Assembly (NCBI GenBank): GCA_038030265.1
Contig: CM075939.1
Span: 8,103,253 to 8,167,252 of the forward strand
Direction: 5' to 3'
DNA from: Corythucha ciliata
Taxonomy: Eukaryota; Arthropoda; Insecta; Hemiptera; Tingidae
DNA length: 64,000 nt
Positions within the stretch are counted from its first letter, which is position 1, and each line of letters starts with the position of its first letter. The position numbers and the translations under genes are program-made. The notes below the pieces were generated by a model. That model was not told the DNA's origin. It made no database searches and was given only the letters and a program-made list of their open reading frames with translations. This document shows, in pieces, positions 54,540-64,000 of the stretch.

Positions 54540-55105
54540 TCTACGTCAGTTCGCAAAAAATCCGCCAGTTGAATCGAATCTTTGCGGGACCAATAGACAA
54601 AGGTGTCGTATTTGGAATTTTCAAATCCCAATTTTGTGAATTTTTGCTATTCCAAAGCCCAATTTCGTGAATTTTCACGCTATTAAAAATCAAATTTTGA
54701 TCACTCAGAAAATGAATCCTCAAATTCCCGGATTTGGGTTATTTAAAACCCCAAAATTTGTCTTTTTGGTTCCTACAAATCCCAAGTTTTGCGGATTTTC
54801 ACTCTTCAAAAACATAATTCCGTCGTTTTGTTTAATTTAAACCCTAATTTCACAAATTTCGGCTGTTTCACGAACCAAATTTTGTCGGTTTGTTCATTCC
54901 ACAGATTTTAAAAACATATCAAAAAATAAAAAATCGTGGTTTTGGCTGTTTGAATCGCAATGTTACCGAGAATTTTCACTCTTTCGTAACCATCGTCGTG
55001 AATTTGGTTCTTTCAAAGCCCAATTTGACAAATTTCTCGCCATTTCACACCCTAATTTTTCGTATTTTCATTCTTTCGAAAACCTAATTTCTCCCCTTCA
55101 TTATC
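54540..55105. repeat. degenerate tandem repeat, ~35-40 bp
   Basis: Segments such as AAACCCTAATTTCACAAATTT and CCAATTTCGTGAATTTTCAC recur with drift; a family distinct from the TTAGC array. Confidence 0.6.
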
Positions 55106-58100
55106 ACAGGCAGGCCCACCGGGATTTTTTTTCCCAGTGATTCCGCGGCATTTTTGCCTGTTTTACAGGGCCACGTGGGGGGGGGGGGCTGCTTAATCGC
55201 CAGCCCTGTGAATTTGAAAGAAGTGCCTCCCACGCACGCTTGCTCACTCTAGAATCGAGAGGTCAGACGAAACAAAAATGGCATCGTGAAACACTCATTT
55301 TCCGACTGCATATTCCCGTGATTGACCACAATCTGCCTTAAATCAAAGCACAGAACGATAGCGACCAAAACGATAATTTCTTGACTTTGAAAGTACTAAA
55401 ACTGCTGATTCCAGCACTGGTCCCCTTAAGCGGACGCCAACACTTTATTTAATGAGCACGAGCCACACGGACATAAGGTGAAAAGTGTGTCAGAGTGATG
55501 AATCACTGGATTAAGCCAATTCAAATGTTAAGAAATATATTATATTGGCCCAGTTCATTTCCCGGAAGGGAGAAAACAAGCCAAATTTAATTTTGACCAA
55601 TGGATGACTCAACTCCCAGCAAGAAATTCCAATTCGAAGTGACAAGTTGGACAGTGAAATGGAGTGACCCCCTAGTCGATGGAGAGGGGGTGTGGATTTT
55701 TTTCCCCGGCTGGCCGCCCATCTTCCTCAATCTTTAATAGAATGCAGGGAAAAAGGACCGTTCTTCGTTTCAACCTCCCAGCAGCCCTTTGAAAGAAATG
55801 AAGAAAGTGGTTTCAAGGGGTGAACCATAGTGAAACCAAAGGGAAAAGAAAAGAAGGAGAAGAAGAAGAAGAAAAAAGTGGTTCTTCGGAATTCGAAAGT
55901 ATCTGACTTGATATAGACAAGCCAGTTCCTTTCTCCCCCGCCCCACCCACACTACCCCACAGAATGACGTTCAGTGGTTGGTCGAAGAGGTCTCTGATAA
56001 ATGACGGAGTCTGATTGGATTTGGGCCCTTACAGAACAGGATTTCCCATCCCCTTACGGGGTACTTTGGCTTTTTTTCTCTCTCTATCCCCTCCCTCCCT
56101 TTACTCTCACTACAGCAGAATCACTTCGCTAACCAATTCAAAGAGAACTAAATGGAAGCAAACCGAGCCTTTTCCATACTGCTCGATTGTGCGGCTAATG
56201 AGCTGCAAATAAAATCATTTGAGAAGAGCGAATGAGAAGCAATTCTCGTTCGAGGATTCTTCCCTCGCAATAAGGTCTCCTTCCTCATTATTTTTTTTTT
56301 TTTCACAGCCCCTCACTCTAGCCTTTCATAGAAAATTTAGTCATAAACCCTCACGAATTTCGCCGTTAAATAGAGCTTGAAATCGTGAGTGTAGCTTGAC
56401 AGTCAATAAAATCCCGGTATAGGGCGAAAAAGTGTGAGGAGTGAGGAGTTGTATAGAGGGAGCAAAAACTTCTGCAGCGGCGGGCGGGGAAAGTTGGAGC
56501 TTTCGTCGCCTCACGCTCTTTTCAGTTTGAAAAAAAAAAAAAAAAACTTCTTTTTATACGAGGAGGAGAGGTTTCTAGAAAAAAGGAAGCTTTAAGGCCT
56601 GCTGGAGGGGGTGTATAAAGTGGAAAACTGTTGATATTCTTCCTCTTTTCAATAAGACGGGGATGAGCCGGCAATATCATCACCGACAACCGACAATATT
56701 CAACCTTTTGCTACTATCTGCTATATGTGTGGTGGAGAGGAAATGAGTGCGGGAAGGGATGACGGGGGAAGCTTTATCTCTGAGCTTTTGACAAACACGG
56801 CGACAGAGAACGACTTCGCATATTTTCCGGATATTAAGACCTTCTCCTATTAAAAAAAATCTTTAGTATTTGAAATGTTTTCCGAACCAAAAAATAAATT
56901 CTCCTCCGCCTTCTAGTCGAAAAGTTAAACAAAAAGAGTGGAAAAATCGTCCTCGATGGAGCTATCCGGCAATGGAGGAGGGAAGTCCTTTATTTATAGA
57001 GAAAACTTCAATAATTTTTTTCGCTGCTTCAATTCTTCATCTTTTAATATGGAACAAGCCACCGACATATCCTTGTGCCTTCCCTTTACGTCACCCCAAA
57101 AGCACAAGTCAATTGCGCGATGAATCGCACCGTCAGGAACATGCGGCTACATAGGAACTTCAAAGACACGCGTCCAACCCTGCTAAAAACAGTAAAAGTG
57201 CAGCCTACGACGACAATTAATTATCTCTTTTTACCCGCGGTTACAGCGATAATTACAATAAAAATCAACGTGTCCCCCGGGGGGGTCGTGGTGGATGTGG
57301 GGTTGATAAAAATGCGTCGATATGTTTCCGATATATTGCCCCTTTGATTAATACAATTTCCCCTGTCTATTCCAAAAACAAAAATGTTCCCTCCAGGGCA
57401 CCCTTCGATGACTAACGCGATATATATCACAATTTTACAACGAACTCGCGCTTGAAAATAAACCCCCTCCACCCTTCTTTCTCTTTTTCAATAAAATTAG
57501 TTTTTCAGAAATGGATAGCCAAAAAATGATTGAAAAATGTGAATAATACCCGCTTTTTATAAGCCCCACCCACGTCATAATCGTCCGCCCCCCCCCCTCA
57601 GCTCCATCTTATAAGAAAACAAAGTTGAAAAAATGCTGTTAATTATAGATGACGTCTAGAAAAAAAAAACGTTTGGGTTTTTTGCAGGAATTACACAGCT
57701 CGACGAAGTTTTTTTCTCTCTTCTTATTGAGTCGGATGGTGAATGTCTGGGGAGGGGGTTGAGAAGGGGGCGGTTTCAAAGAAATTAAAAACTCCAGTGT
57801 AAATCCTGAGTAATAAATGACAGACCCCAAAGCCAAGAGTTTCTCTGTGGGATGGATGGAACAAGAAAAAAAGTGAATTGTGCGTGGTGGGTGGGGGGAG
57901 GGAGGGAGGGTTGAGCACGGGTAGAGAGTTTGAAGACTCTTGTATTAATTCAGGTTGAGTTACGGTATTCGCCTGATTTATACGGTGGCTTTAAAATCCT
58001 TGGCGCTTGTGAGGTTTTCGTGTACTTGAATGAGGAAGGGAATGGTGGGGGGTACTATAGTTCCTAAACCACGGTGGCGTGGTGGTGATGTTGGTGGGGG

Positions 58101-58495
58101 GTTGTATGAGAAAGAAGGGGGGGTTGTATGAGAAAGAAGAAACCCTCTTCCACACAGAGGAGAAGGGATTAATACTTTGGAGGGGTCAGTTTGTAACTCC
58201 AGACTCCCGGGGTCAGTTTTATTAAAAAGACAGTGAAACAAGGACGTGGTTGAGAGGGGGAGGGAGGAACTAAGGATCAACAGCTTGCGTTGAATATAAA
58301 CGTGAGTATATTGTTGCGTTGCACTGAATATATAAAGCCGAGCGTGGTGAGAAGGTACTACATAATAGATATAGACATGGCGGAGTGGAGGGGTTCAAAC
58401 AAAAATGGTCGCTGCCACTATCAGCGACATAAAGAATGCGCAGTGGGAGAGCAGGTTCGTTACTTACGACCAATGTTTCAGCTATTCAAGAAATG
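55106..58495. other. no gene recognised
   Basis: Purine- and pyrimidine-rich runs (GAAGAAGAAG at ~55853, A18 at ~56528, many CCTCCC/GGGAGGG tracts, a GGGGGTTGTATGAGAAAGAA duplicate at ~58095-58140). I tried short-intron exon chains on both strands and found none that held frame with motifs. Confidence 0.45.
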
Positions 58496-58748
58496 AAGAA
58501 GAAAAACACAAAATTGGTACTTGAAGGAGCCAAGACACGAAATTGGCTGTTTCTGGAGCCAAAACACAAAATCGGTTTTTGAAGGACCCAAAACAAGAAA
58601 TTGTTTTTTCCAAGAGCCAAAACACGAAATTGGCGCTTGAAGAAGCAAAAACATGAAATCAGCTTTTGAAGGAACCAAAACGAGCAAATTGGTTCCTGAA
58701 GGAGCCAAAACACGAAATTGGCTTTTGAGGGAGCCAAGACGCGAAATT
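58496..58748. repeat. minisatellite, ~29-30 bp x 8
   Basis: Eight units based on GAAATTGGCTTTTGAAGGAG then CCAAAACAC, with ~15-20% drift. Confidence 0.9.
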
Positions 58749-58869
58749 GTGTTACATTTTATTATTCTTTCTTAGGTGTTTTGCATTGTTTCTTGTAATT
58801 TATTGATTAATTTTACGCGAAGGTCGATTTATATGGGCTCGGTTTTACGTTAGTGTGAGAGTCTTTGGA

Positions 58870-59275
58870 AAAAGGGGATTACACTGTACTCCCGAATATT
58901 CACTCCTGGGGTCCGAGGACGCCACGGAGAAGTCCGACTTTTGGGTGCGTCTTCGACGAATAACCGCTCAACATCGGAGTCAAGGTTTCACAGCGAACGC
59001 TCCGAAGGACCGGCGATTTGCAGCCGGATGACAAACAGTAGGTGTAAAAGGAGGACGCAAGGGATAAAGGACACCAAGACACCGAGCCACCCCCGCCCCC
59101 CAGTTTGCCCACCCCCAGTCGATGACCGCCACGGCCCCCAGTTCGCCCCGCTCGGAGGGCACAAAGACGACGCAAAGGACCCCGCCCCCAGTTCGCCCGT
59201 CTCGCCTTGCCCCCCGCCACGCCCCCAGTTCGCCACCGTCCGGAGGTCACCCCCGCCGTCCCTTCCATGAAATAA
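58870..59275. repeat. GC-rich tract with CCCCCAGTTCGCC units
   Basis: From ~59095 to 59240 four units with CCCCAGTT(C/T)GCCC recur 30-50 bp apart. GC content is far above the surroundings. Overlapping open stretches on both strands are composition artefacts. Confidence 0.6.
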
Positions 59276-59284
59276 AACAAGTTG

Positions 59285-59647
59285 TCAGTTTAGATAAATT
59301 TTATTTATACACAACGGGTTTTTCCTAGGACTATCTTCAAAATGTACATTATATGTGCCGTCGTGCTCCCCGTCGTAGATGAGGTAGAGAGGAGGTCCGC
59401 CGATGTTGTACTTTGAGGCCAATTCGTGATTCATTGAATCGGTGAATCTTTGGGGTAGATAAACGTTGATCACCTTTCCTTCCGACATGTCAGACACTAA
59501 AGCGATACATACAGAGCCAAACGTCCCCGTTGATCTGTAAATTAATCGCCGCACAAGATAGAGAACGTCGGGTGTCAGCACGTTGAGCGATTGCGTAGCT
59601 GTCTGCTCCGAGCCGGCCTTGTTCAAAAGTTGTTTGAGCGACGTCAT
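59285..59647 (-). CDS. small protein, 120 aa, related to the product at 62320-62844
   Basis: Starts at a clean ATG 61 bp downstream of the PolB stop on the same strand. The core INVYLPQRFTDSMNHELAS and PPLYLIYDG matches the C-terminal core WVYLPRRMASSLTDGEI and NLYLLLYGK of the plus-strand gene at 62320-62844. I know proteins of this kind as uncharacterised ORFs in invertebrate viral and Polinton-like elements; the function is unknown. No signal peptide or membrane segment. Confidence 0.65.
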   Translation of the reverse strand: MTSLKQLLNKAGSEQTATQSLNVLTPDVLYLVRRLIYRSTGTFGSVCIALVSDMSEGKVINVYLPQRFTDSMNHELASKYNIGGPPLYLIYDGEHDGTYNVHFEDSPRKNPLCINKIYLN

Positions 59648-59707
59648 CCTGGACGAGAGATCTCAAATGGATGCAGAACGTAGAATGATGCTACCAGCCA
59701 ACGGATG

Positions 59708-62317
59708 TCAGCTTAGTAGTACTTCCCCCACTCCTGCCGAATCTTCAGGGATGCGCACATGACCGTGAGCTAAGGTTGACACTTTGTCCTCCAAGATGAA
59801 TCGTTTGTCATCGAATGGAGACAGAGACTGCTTATTCACCGCTACAGAGAAGAGTTCGTGCTTGAATGAGCGGATTGAATTGAATGTTGAATACAGAACC
59901 CCCTTGTTTTGAAGTATTTTCTTATAGTCATCAAACGAGGTTTGAGTTTGTATAGCCCGTTTTTTAGTTCCTTTTGCCTTCTTAACTTCATCCCCGCCTT
60001 CAATCTTTAATGCGTATACTTTAGCCCTCAAAGCAACAATTTCAAGCAATCGTTTCCCCAAAAACTCATCTTTGAATTTCCCCAGTACCTTTTCATTCTC
60101 AATATTATGGCAAGGATGTGATGTCGGCAAGTCTGAGAAATCAAACCATTCCCGTAGGTGCTCAAAAACGTCTTCCCTCCAATCAGCCCCGTTAGTCCTA
60201 ATGTTGTAAATAAAGCTGTCTGTGTCGGTGTACGCGAGTCTCAGCCTCTCAGGCCCGAAATGTGCCAACATTACGTCATAGTGGAAGCGGTACATGTGGA
60301 GCTTTGCAAGTTCTAAAATTGTGAACCCCACGTAAATTGGCTTGTCAAGCAGAATACTCTCTTTGGCCATATGGAATGCAACAATATCATTGCCAAGAAT
60401 AGTACGCCGGGCAAATGATGGTTTGGCCAGTAGCTTTTCTGCCCTTTCCACCGATTTCACAAGCTCAATGTTCTTTCTTTGCCGAACGTTCTCTATTGTT
60501 TTGCCAAAGTTTGAATTATTTATGTCCTTGTACCTGTTTTTGGATGTGGTGGTCGTAGCCTCTTTACGCTTTTCAGTATTAAATGCAATAAATGGTGCCA
60601 ACCACTTTCTTTGTTTGAACTGAATGATTCGATGTACTTTCCGGAGAACGAGGCCGTGGGAACATGCAAACTGCAGGGTTCGATAATGAAGAACATAGTG
60701 TTTTTTGGGCGACAACGTGCCAATTAGTTTCACATAACTTGAACCGGGAGGCGTAAGTTTTTCGGGGAGTAGAGGGTATTCGTTAAAATAGTCATGCAAA
60801 TGCTCGGGAATGTCAACGTCCACTTCAGCAATGTATCCCAGGAGACTATTGTCCGGTACTGCCAACAGGTCAATTTTTTCGGGCTCTTCAACAAACTGGA
60901 AGCTCTCAATTGGAAGGAAATCAGAGGAAGATACAGCATAAAGATTATTTGCGTCGGAAAATGACAGCTCCCATCCATTCGCAGACTGCGCATGCCTTGT
61001 AATAGCTTGAACAAAACCACCTCGTATCCCGCTTTCGATCATTTGGAACATTTCGTAGTCTGTGATGAGTTCCAAAGTGGCGCCTGTCAATCGAAGGGCA
61101 CCGTCCCAGCTGAGTCCTGGTAAGCTGTAGTAGTGAGCAGGGTCAAGGTGGTAGACAGAGTCCAGGTATTCCTTACGAAAGTTTTCAAAAACTTCGCGTA
61201 GAAGGAGTGTATCCAGTCGTAGGTACAAATCTGAGTATTCCCCGAGATTTTTAATTTCAAAAGTGGTCCAGACATTTTGGGCATGAGCATGGTCGGTGTC
61301 AGTGATGTGTGAGTCATTCAACCTATTGTAGAACTCGTCCTTTGAGGGCAGCGAAGAACGCTCATAACTCTCCCAATCTGATACGGCGTCGTACGGAAAG
61401 ACCTGTTTGCGCAGCATAAGATCGAGTTTTTCTCCGTGAAATAGCTGTGGTAAAAGAGTAAACTGTGTGCGTTCCATTGTCTTAACTAGCTGGTCAAGAC
61501 TTGCTGGTAGAAACCGGAACGAGTCTATAAAACGAAGTTTGATTGAGGGAAGGCTAGGCTCGCTGCTGTCAGTCACCCTGATACTGAAGGAGATGGAGTT
61601 TTCGAGGCTGTGAGGAATAGCATCAACACTACCTTCTACTGATCCCAACTCTCGAACAAGAAACTTAAAGTCATAATGCGAACCACCATGAAATATAACA
61701 GGAAGGAAATTTGGCTGTCGGGCGGCAAGATTGCACTTGTTGTGGGCGGCACCGCGATACTTTCCCGTTATGTGACAATGATCATAAACTCTTTCGTTGT
61801 TTAGCAATTCTTGACAAAGGTGACAGTGAGTGGCAGTGGTCATGGCGGCGTGGTCCTCTAAAGTTCGAGGAGGGTTCCTGTTTGTCTTATATATTCCCAA
61901 AACTTTTATCGCAATCATCTCTAGGATTCTGAGCAGTTCAATCGCAGCGTTCGGTCCTCGGTAGACGTAGGGTCGCTGAACCCCCTCCAACAGTTCAGGA
62001 TGATCCGTTTCAATGTAAATACAAAAGCTGGACATAAAATGTCGTTGGTACTTCATTGTGAACGACGAGGATGGCGATGGTTGGCATGCATCAAATGGTT
62101 CAAGTATGCATTCAGTGTCCGCGTACACGACGAAGGGGAGACGTATGCCTTTGGGGAAATTAGTGAAGGACACATGCTTTTTTTCCTCTTCAGGCATGAT
62201 AATTCGAGTAGGTGCTCCAGTAGCATTGCATAGCCGACGGTGGTTTTCTAGTTTAACAAGGTCAATATTGCGGTTGTCAAAAAGGAGGGGATGAATGGAG
62301 GGACGTTTTGGGTACAT
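59708..62317 (-). CDS. polB: protein-primed DNA polymerase B, 869 aa (Polinton/adintovirus type)
   Basis: Would replicate a linear DNA from a protein primer. Seen in order: a Cys/His remnant at the N-terminus (LENHRRLC); exonuclease I FVVYADTEC (D67, E69); an inserted CHLC...DHCHITGKYRG...HNKC zinc/HNH-like block (~164-196); exonuclease II HGGSHYDFKFL (~210-220); polymerase motif A SFSDANNLY (~453); motif B NSNFGKTIEN (~600); motif C YTDTDSF (~695); and the C-terminal FKDEF and SPFDDKRF blocks. The frame is open throughout, so the copy may be young. The usual first Cys pair of the N-terminal finger is missing; a stop lies four codons before the ATG, so the 5' end may be truncated or spliced. 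Polinton, adintovirus or bidnavirus-like origin cannot be told apart without capsid or integrase genes, which lie outside or are absent. Confidence 0.92.
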   Translation of the reverse strand: MYPKRPSIHPLLFDNRNIDLVKLENHRRLCNATGAPTRIIMPEEEKKHVSFTNFPKGIRLPFVVYADTECILEPFDACQPSPSSSFTMKYQRHFMSSFCIYIETDHPELLEGVQRPYVYRGPNAAIELLRILEMIAIKVLGIYKTNRNPPRTLEDHAAMTTATHCHLCQELLNNERVYDHCHITGKYRGAAHNKCNLAARQPNFLPVIFHGGSHYDFKFLVRELGSVEGSVDAIPHSLENSISFSIRVTDSSEPSLPSIKLRFIDSFRFLPASLDQLVKTMERTQFTLLPQLFHGEKLDLMLRKQVFPYDAVSDWESYERSSLPSKDEFYNRLNDSHITDTDHAHAQNVWTTFEIKNLGEYSDLYLRLDTLLLREVFENFRKEYLDSVYHLDPAHYYSLPGLSWDGALRLTGATLELITDYEMFQMIESGIRGGFVQAITRHAQSANGWELSFSDANNLYAVSSSDFLPIESFQFVEEPEKIDLLAVPDNSLLGYIAEVDVDIPEHLHDYFNEYPLLPEKLTPPGSSYVKLIGTLSPKKHYVLHYRTLQFACSHGLVLRKVHRIIQFKQRKWLAPFIAFNTEKRKEATTTTSKNRYKDINNSNFGKTIENVRQRKNIELVKSVERAEKLLAKPSFARRTILGNDIVAFHMAKESILLDKPIYVGFTILELAKLHMYRFHYDVMLAHFGPERLRLAYTDTDSFIYNIRTNGADWREDVFEHLREWFDFSDLPTSHPCHNIENEKVLGKFKDEFLGKRLLEIVALRAKVYALKIEGGDEVKKAKGTKKRAIQTQTSFDDYKKILQNKGVLYSTFNSIRSFKHELFSVAVNKQSLSPFDDKRFILEDKVSTLAHGHVRIPEDSAGVGEVLLS

Positions 62318-62319
62318 AA

Positions 62320-62844
62320 ATGAGAGTCCTCAATGTGTCTGCACTGCATTCCGTCGCAAAGGAGTTAACAAGTAAGATTACTTTTTTTGTAAAAAAAAGG
62401 CACGTTCCCAAGTTCTATTATTGTGTTGTGTGGTGTCTATGCAACGATGCTTCGAGGGATTTGGATGCAATGGCTTTACCGAACATAGAGCTTGTGACCG
62501 GACCGTCACCATAAAAGAGGTGTACATAAATCTAATATTTTTATTCTTTTTCAGTGTCGATCTTGGAAAAGCTGAATAAGTCTTCAAAATGCGTTCAACT
62601 ACTAGCAATGGATAAGTTGACTCCGAGGCAAAAATATTGTATTAAAAAATTTGAGAAACGCTCACATCCCTCATACGGCGAAGGACTAGTAACATTGATA
62701 GACTTCAACGGAGAAGACTGTTGGGTGTACCTGCCTCGAAGAATGGCTTCCAGCTTGACAGATGGCGAAATACATCTGTACAATAACGCCCCGAATTTAT
62801 ATTTACTATTATATGGGAAAAATGAAAAATGCAAACTTAGTTGA
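62320..62844 (+). CDS. spliced small protein, 113 aa, related to the product at 59285-59647
   Basis: Exon 1 is 62320-62371, with donor GTAAGA. The intron is 62372-62554, ending in T-rich TTTTCAG. Exon 2 is 62555-62844. Without splicing exon 2 lacks an ATG; the splice creates one (A|TG). The core NGEDCWVYLPRRMASSLTDG and NLYLLLYGK is shared with the minus-strand gene at 59285. Its start is 3 bp from the PolB ATG on the other strand, so either promoters overlap the opposite coding regions or PolB has an upstream exon. Confidence 0.55.
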
Positions 62845-62998
62845 ATTAAGTTTATAGCATAAGGAGTATAATTAGAAAACGACTTTTGCCAAAATTTTTA
62901 TTTTGTATCTTCATCGCTGTCTCCATGTAACAAAAATGAATACATTGTAAATTCTATATCAAACTAAATTATCAATGTAGCATTATCTTACGTTCAAA

Positions 62999-63349
62999 CT
63001 ACCTCCGTAGATCGAGTGCCTCCTCCTGAACCGATGAGTCAGGACTCACAGGCGGCGAGGGTGCTGGCGCTGGAGGACTTGGCGGCGGTGGTGAGGGTCC
63101 TGGTGCAGGTGGGCTGGGCGGCGGTGAGAGTCCTGGCGCTGGTGGGCTGCGCTGGGCTCTTCTCTGCATATAGTACAAGCGAAAGTTAAATCTCGGCAAA
63201 AATTGATTCAGAATGATACTTACGTGCCGCCTCCTCCACCTCCGCATAACTCTTCCTACAAGGACTTCATCAGCGGGGTGCTCCCGCCAGCAATGGCAGG
63301 ATCCCCTGCTGATGATGTAGGCAGCTACATAAAACCTTTCAGAATCCAT
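62999..63349 (-). CDS. small Arg/Pro-rich protein, 96 aa spliced
   Basis: Exons are 63349-63224 and 63163-62999, with a 60-bp intron (GTAAGT...TGCAG). Because 60 is a multiple of 3, the unspliced RNA also stays open (116 aa). The N-terminal half ends in a basic VMRRWRRRH patch. The second half is SPPAPG-type proline repeats ending in an acidic EEALDLRR tail. It could be a nuclear viral regulator, but that is inference. A TATATAAG and ATGCAAAT lie just upstream. 62845-62998 is AT-rich. Confidence 0.5.
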   Translation of the reverse strand: MDSERFYVAAYIISRGSCHCWREHPADEVLVGRVMRRWRRRHVSIILNQFLPRFNFRLYYMQRRAQRSPPAPGLSPPPSPPAPGPSPPPPSPPAPAPSPPVSPDSSVQEEALDLRR

Positions 63350-63376
63350 TTTGTTGTATGCACTGCTATTTGCATG

Positions 63377-63384
63377 CTTATATA
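63377..63384 (-). promoter_or_regulatory. TATA box for the Arg/Pro-rich gene
   Basis: Minus strand TATATAAG, followed 2 bp later by the octamer-like ATGCAAAT, ~30 bp before the predicted start codon. Confidence 0.45.
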
Positions 63385-63406
63385 CTACAAGCAGGGTCCG
63401 AAACAC

Positions 63407-64000
63407 GCTAAACTTTCAGGACCACTTTCAATTTTGGAGATTGCACAATTTTAATCGTTTTAGGGAGTATACTCGGCGTATTGACCCATTTGCATATTTG
63501 ACATTTAGATATTTATTTATTTTATTTTATTTATTTATGGCCAAATACAATAATGATAGGTGAAAATTTTAAAATAGAAGTGTTACATGGCCACGGGGGA
63601 ATAAGCTAGAAAAAGCTTGTGCTCCCTCGTGGAGTTGCTTGACAAACATTTTAGTTAATTATCATGAAATAAGCTTGTTTGGCTTAAATTTAGTATCAGC
63701 ATTTAGTTGGACGGTACTGAAACACTAAATCATAAACTTGACAAATTTTTTAAACTGGGAGAAAGAAGTGAAACTACTAATATTTATTTTTTGCTCGTAA
63801 AAAAAGGTTAAGGCCGACGAATACGCACTTCTTCTGTAAAGCTCACAGTTAATCTTTGGGAGTAATGTTGGAACGGTCTGCAGTACGTAAATGACTCACC
63901 TTACACAAGTGTTCCTCCTTAATTCCAGATTTATAAACCTCAAGACAAGAATTTAGCAAAAATATTTGTTTTACTTTTCGGATTTTAAGTTCACAATACA
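63407..64000. other. no gene recognised
   Basis: AT-rich, with a TTTATTTATTT tract at ~63510-63540. The left part may belong to the PolB element; no terminal repeat of it was found in the window. Confidence 0.5.

Noticed and set aside
58900..59280. Overlapping Gly/Arg- and Pro-rich frames on both strands
   Set aside because: Composition effect of a GC-rich repeated tract; no conserved motif and no splice context.

Overview
This window is metazoan nuclear DNA, most likely from an arthropod or another small invertebrate. It is AT-rich. Its one convincing host gene is split by GT-AG introns, mostly 63-149 bp. The mobile elements are an animal mix: Ty3/gypsy, Ty1/copia, LINE, hAT, MULE, a protein-primed DNA polymerase B (PolB) element and many MITEs. 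I see no bacterial operon, CRISPR array or rRNA. The species cannot be named from the sequence.

Layout. At 1-5220 lies the right part of a hAT-type element inserted in a LINE; it carries a degenerate ~30-bp tandem array that is itself split by a foldback element with ~740-bp arms. A broken LINE with a poly(A) tail and two copies of a tRNA-Thr-like sequence occupies 5221-6852. At 8108-13648 (minus) I rebuilt a 12-exon host gene; every splice junction keeps frame and it predicts a 594-residue secreted protein. 14010-36389 is one old Ty1/copia provirus with ~117-bp LTRs that has been split repeatedly. Its 5' LTR holds a 7.35-kb DNA transposon with ~740-bp inverted repeats, which itself carries MITEs. 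Its pol region holds two hAT-like elements and a minus-strand Ty3/gypsy element, and that gypsy element is split by a 4.1-kb MULE and an 839-bp MITE. In most cases removing an insert plus one target-site copy restores the host reading frame, which confirms the borders.

38.8-54.1 kb is mainly the same ~30-bp degenerate array family in both orientations. It is interrupted at 40397-49797 by a complete, probably young Ty3/gypsy element: LTRs of 1790 and 1644 bp, TTAG target duplication, tRNA-Leu-type primer site, polypurine tract, and one intact 1922-codon gag-pol ORF. That ORF has a ~450-residue tail containing a SUMO-interaction-like motif, a basic patch and a Cys/His zinc motif. 54.1-59.3 kb has no recognisable gene. 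59.3-63.4 kb is a viral-type or Polinton-type block: PolB, two related small proteins on either side of it, and a small Arg/Pro-rich protein.

The strongest leads are the C-terminal module of the intact gypsy ORF, the transposon with a nuclease-like core and a Cys-rich tail in the copia LTR, the unrecognised secreted host protein, and the array family with shared boundary motifs. Nothing was searched against a database; family names rest on motifs read by eye.
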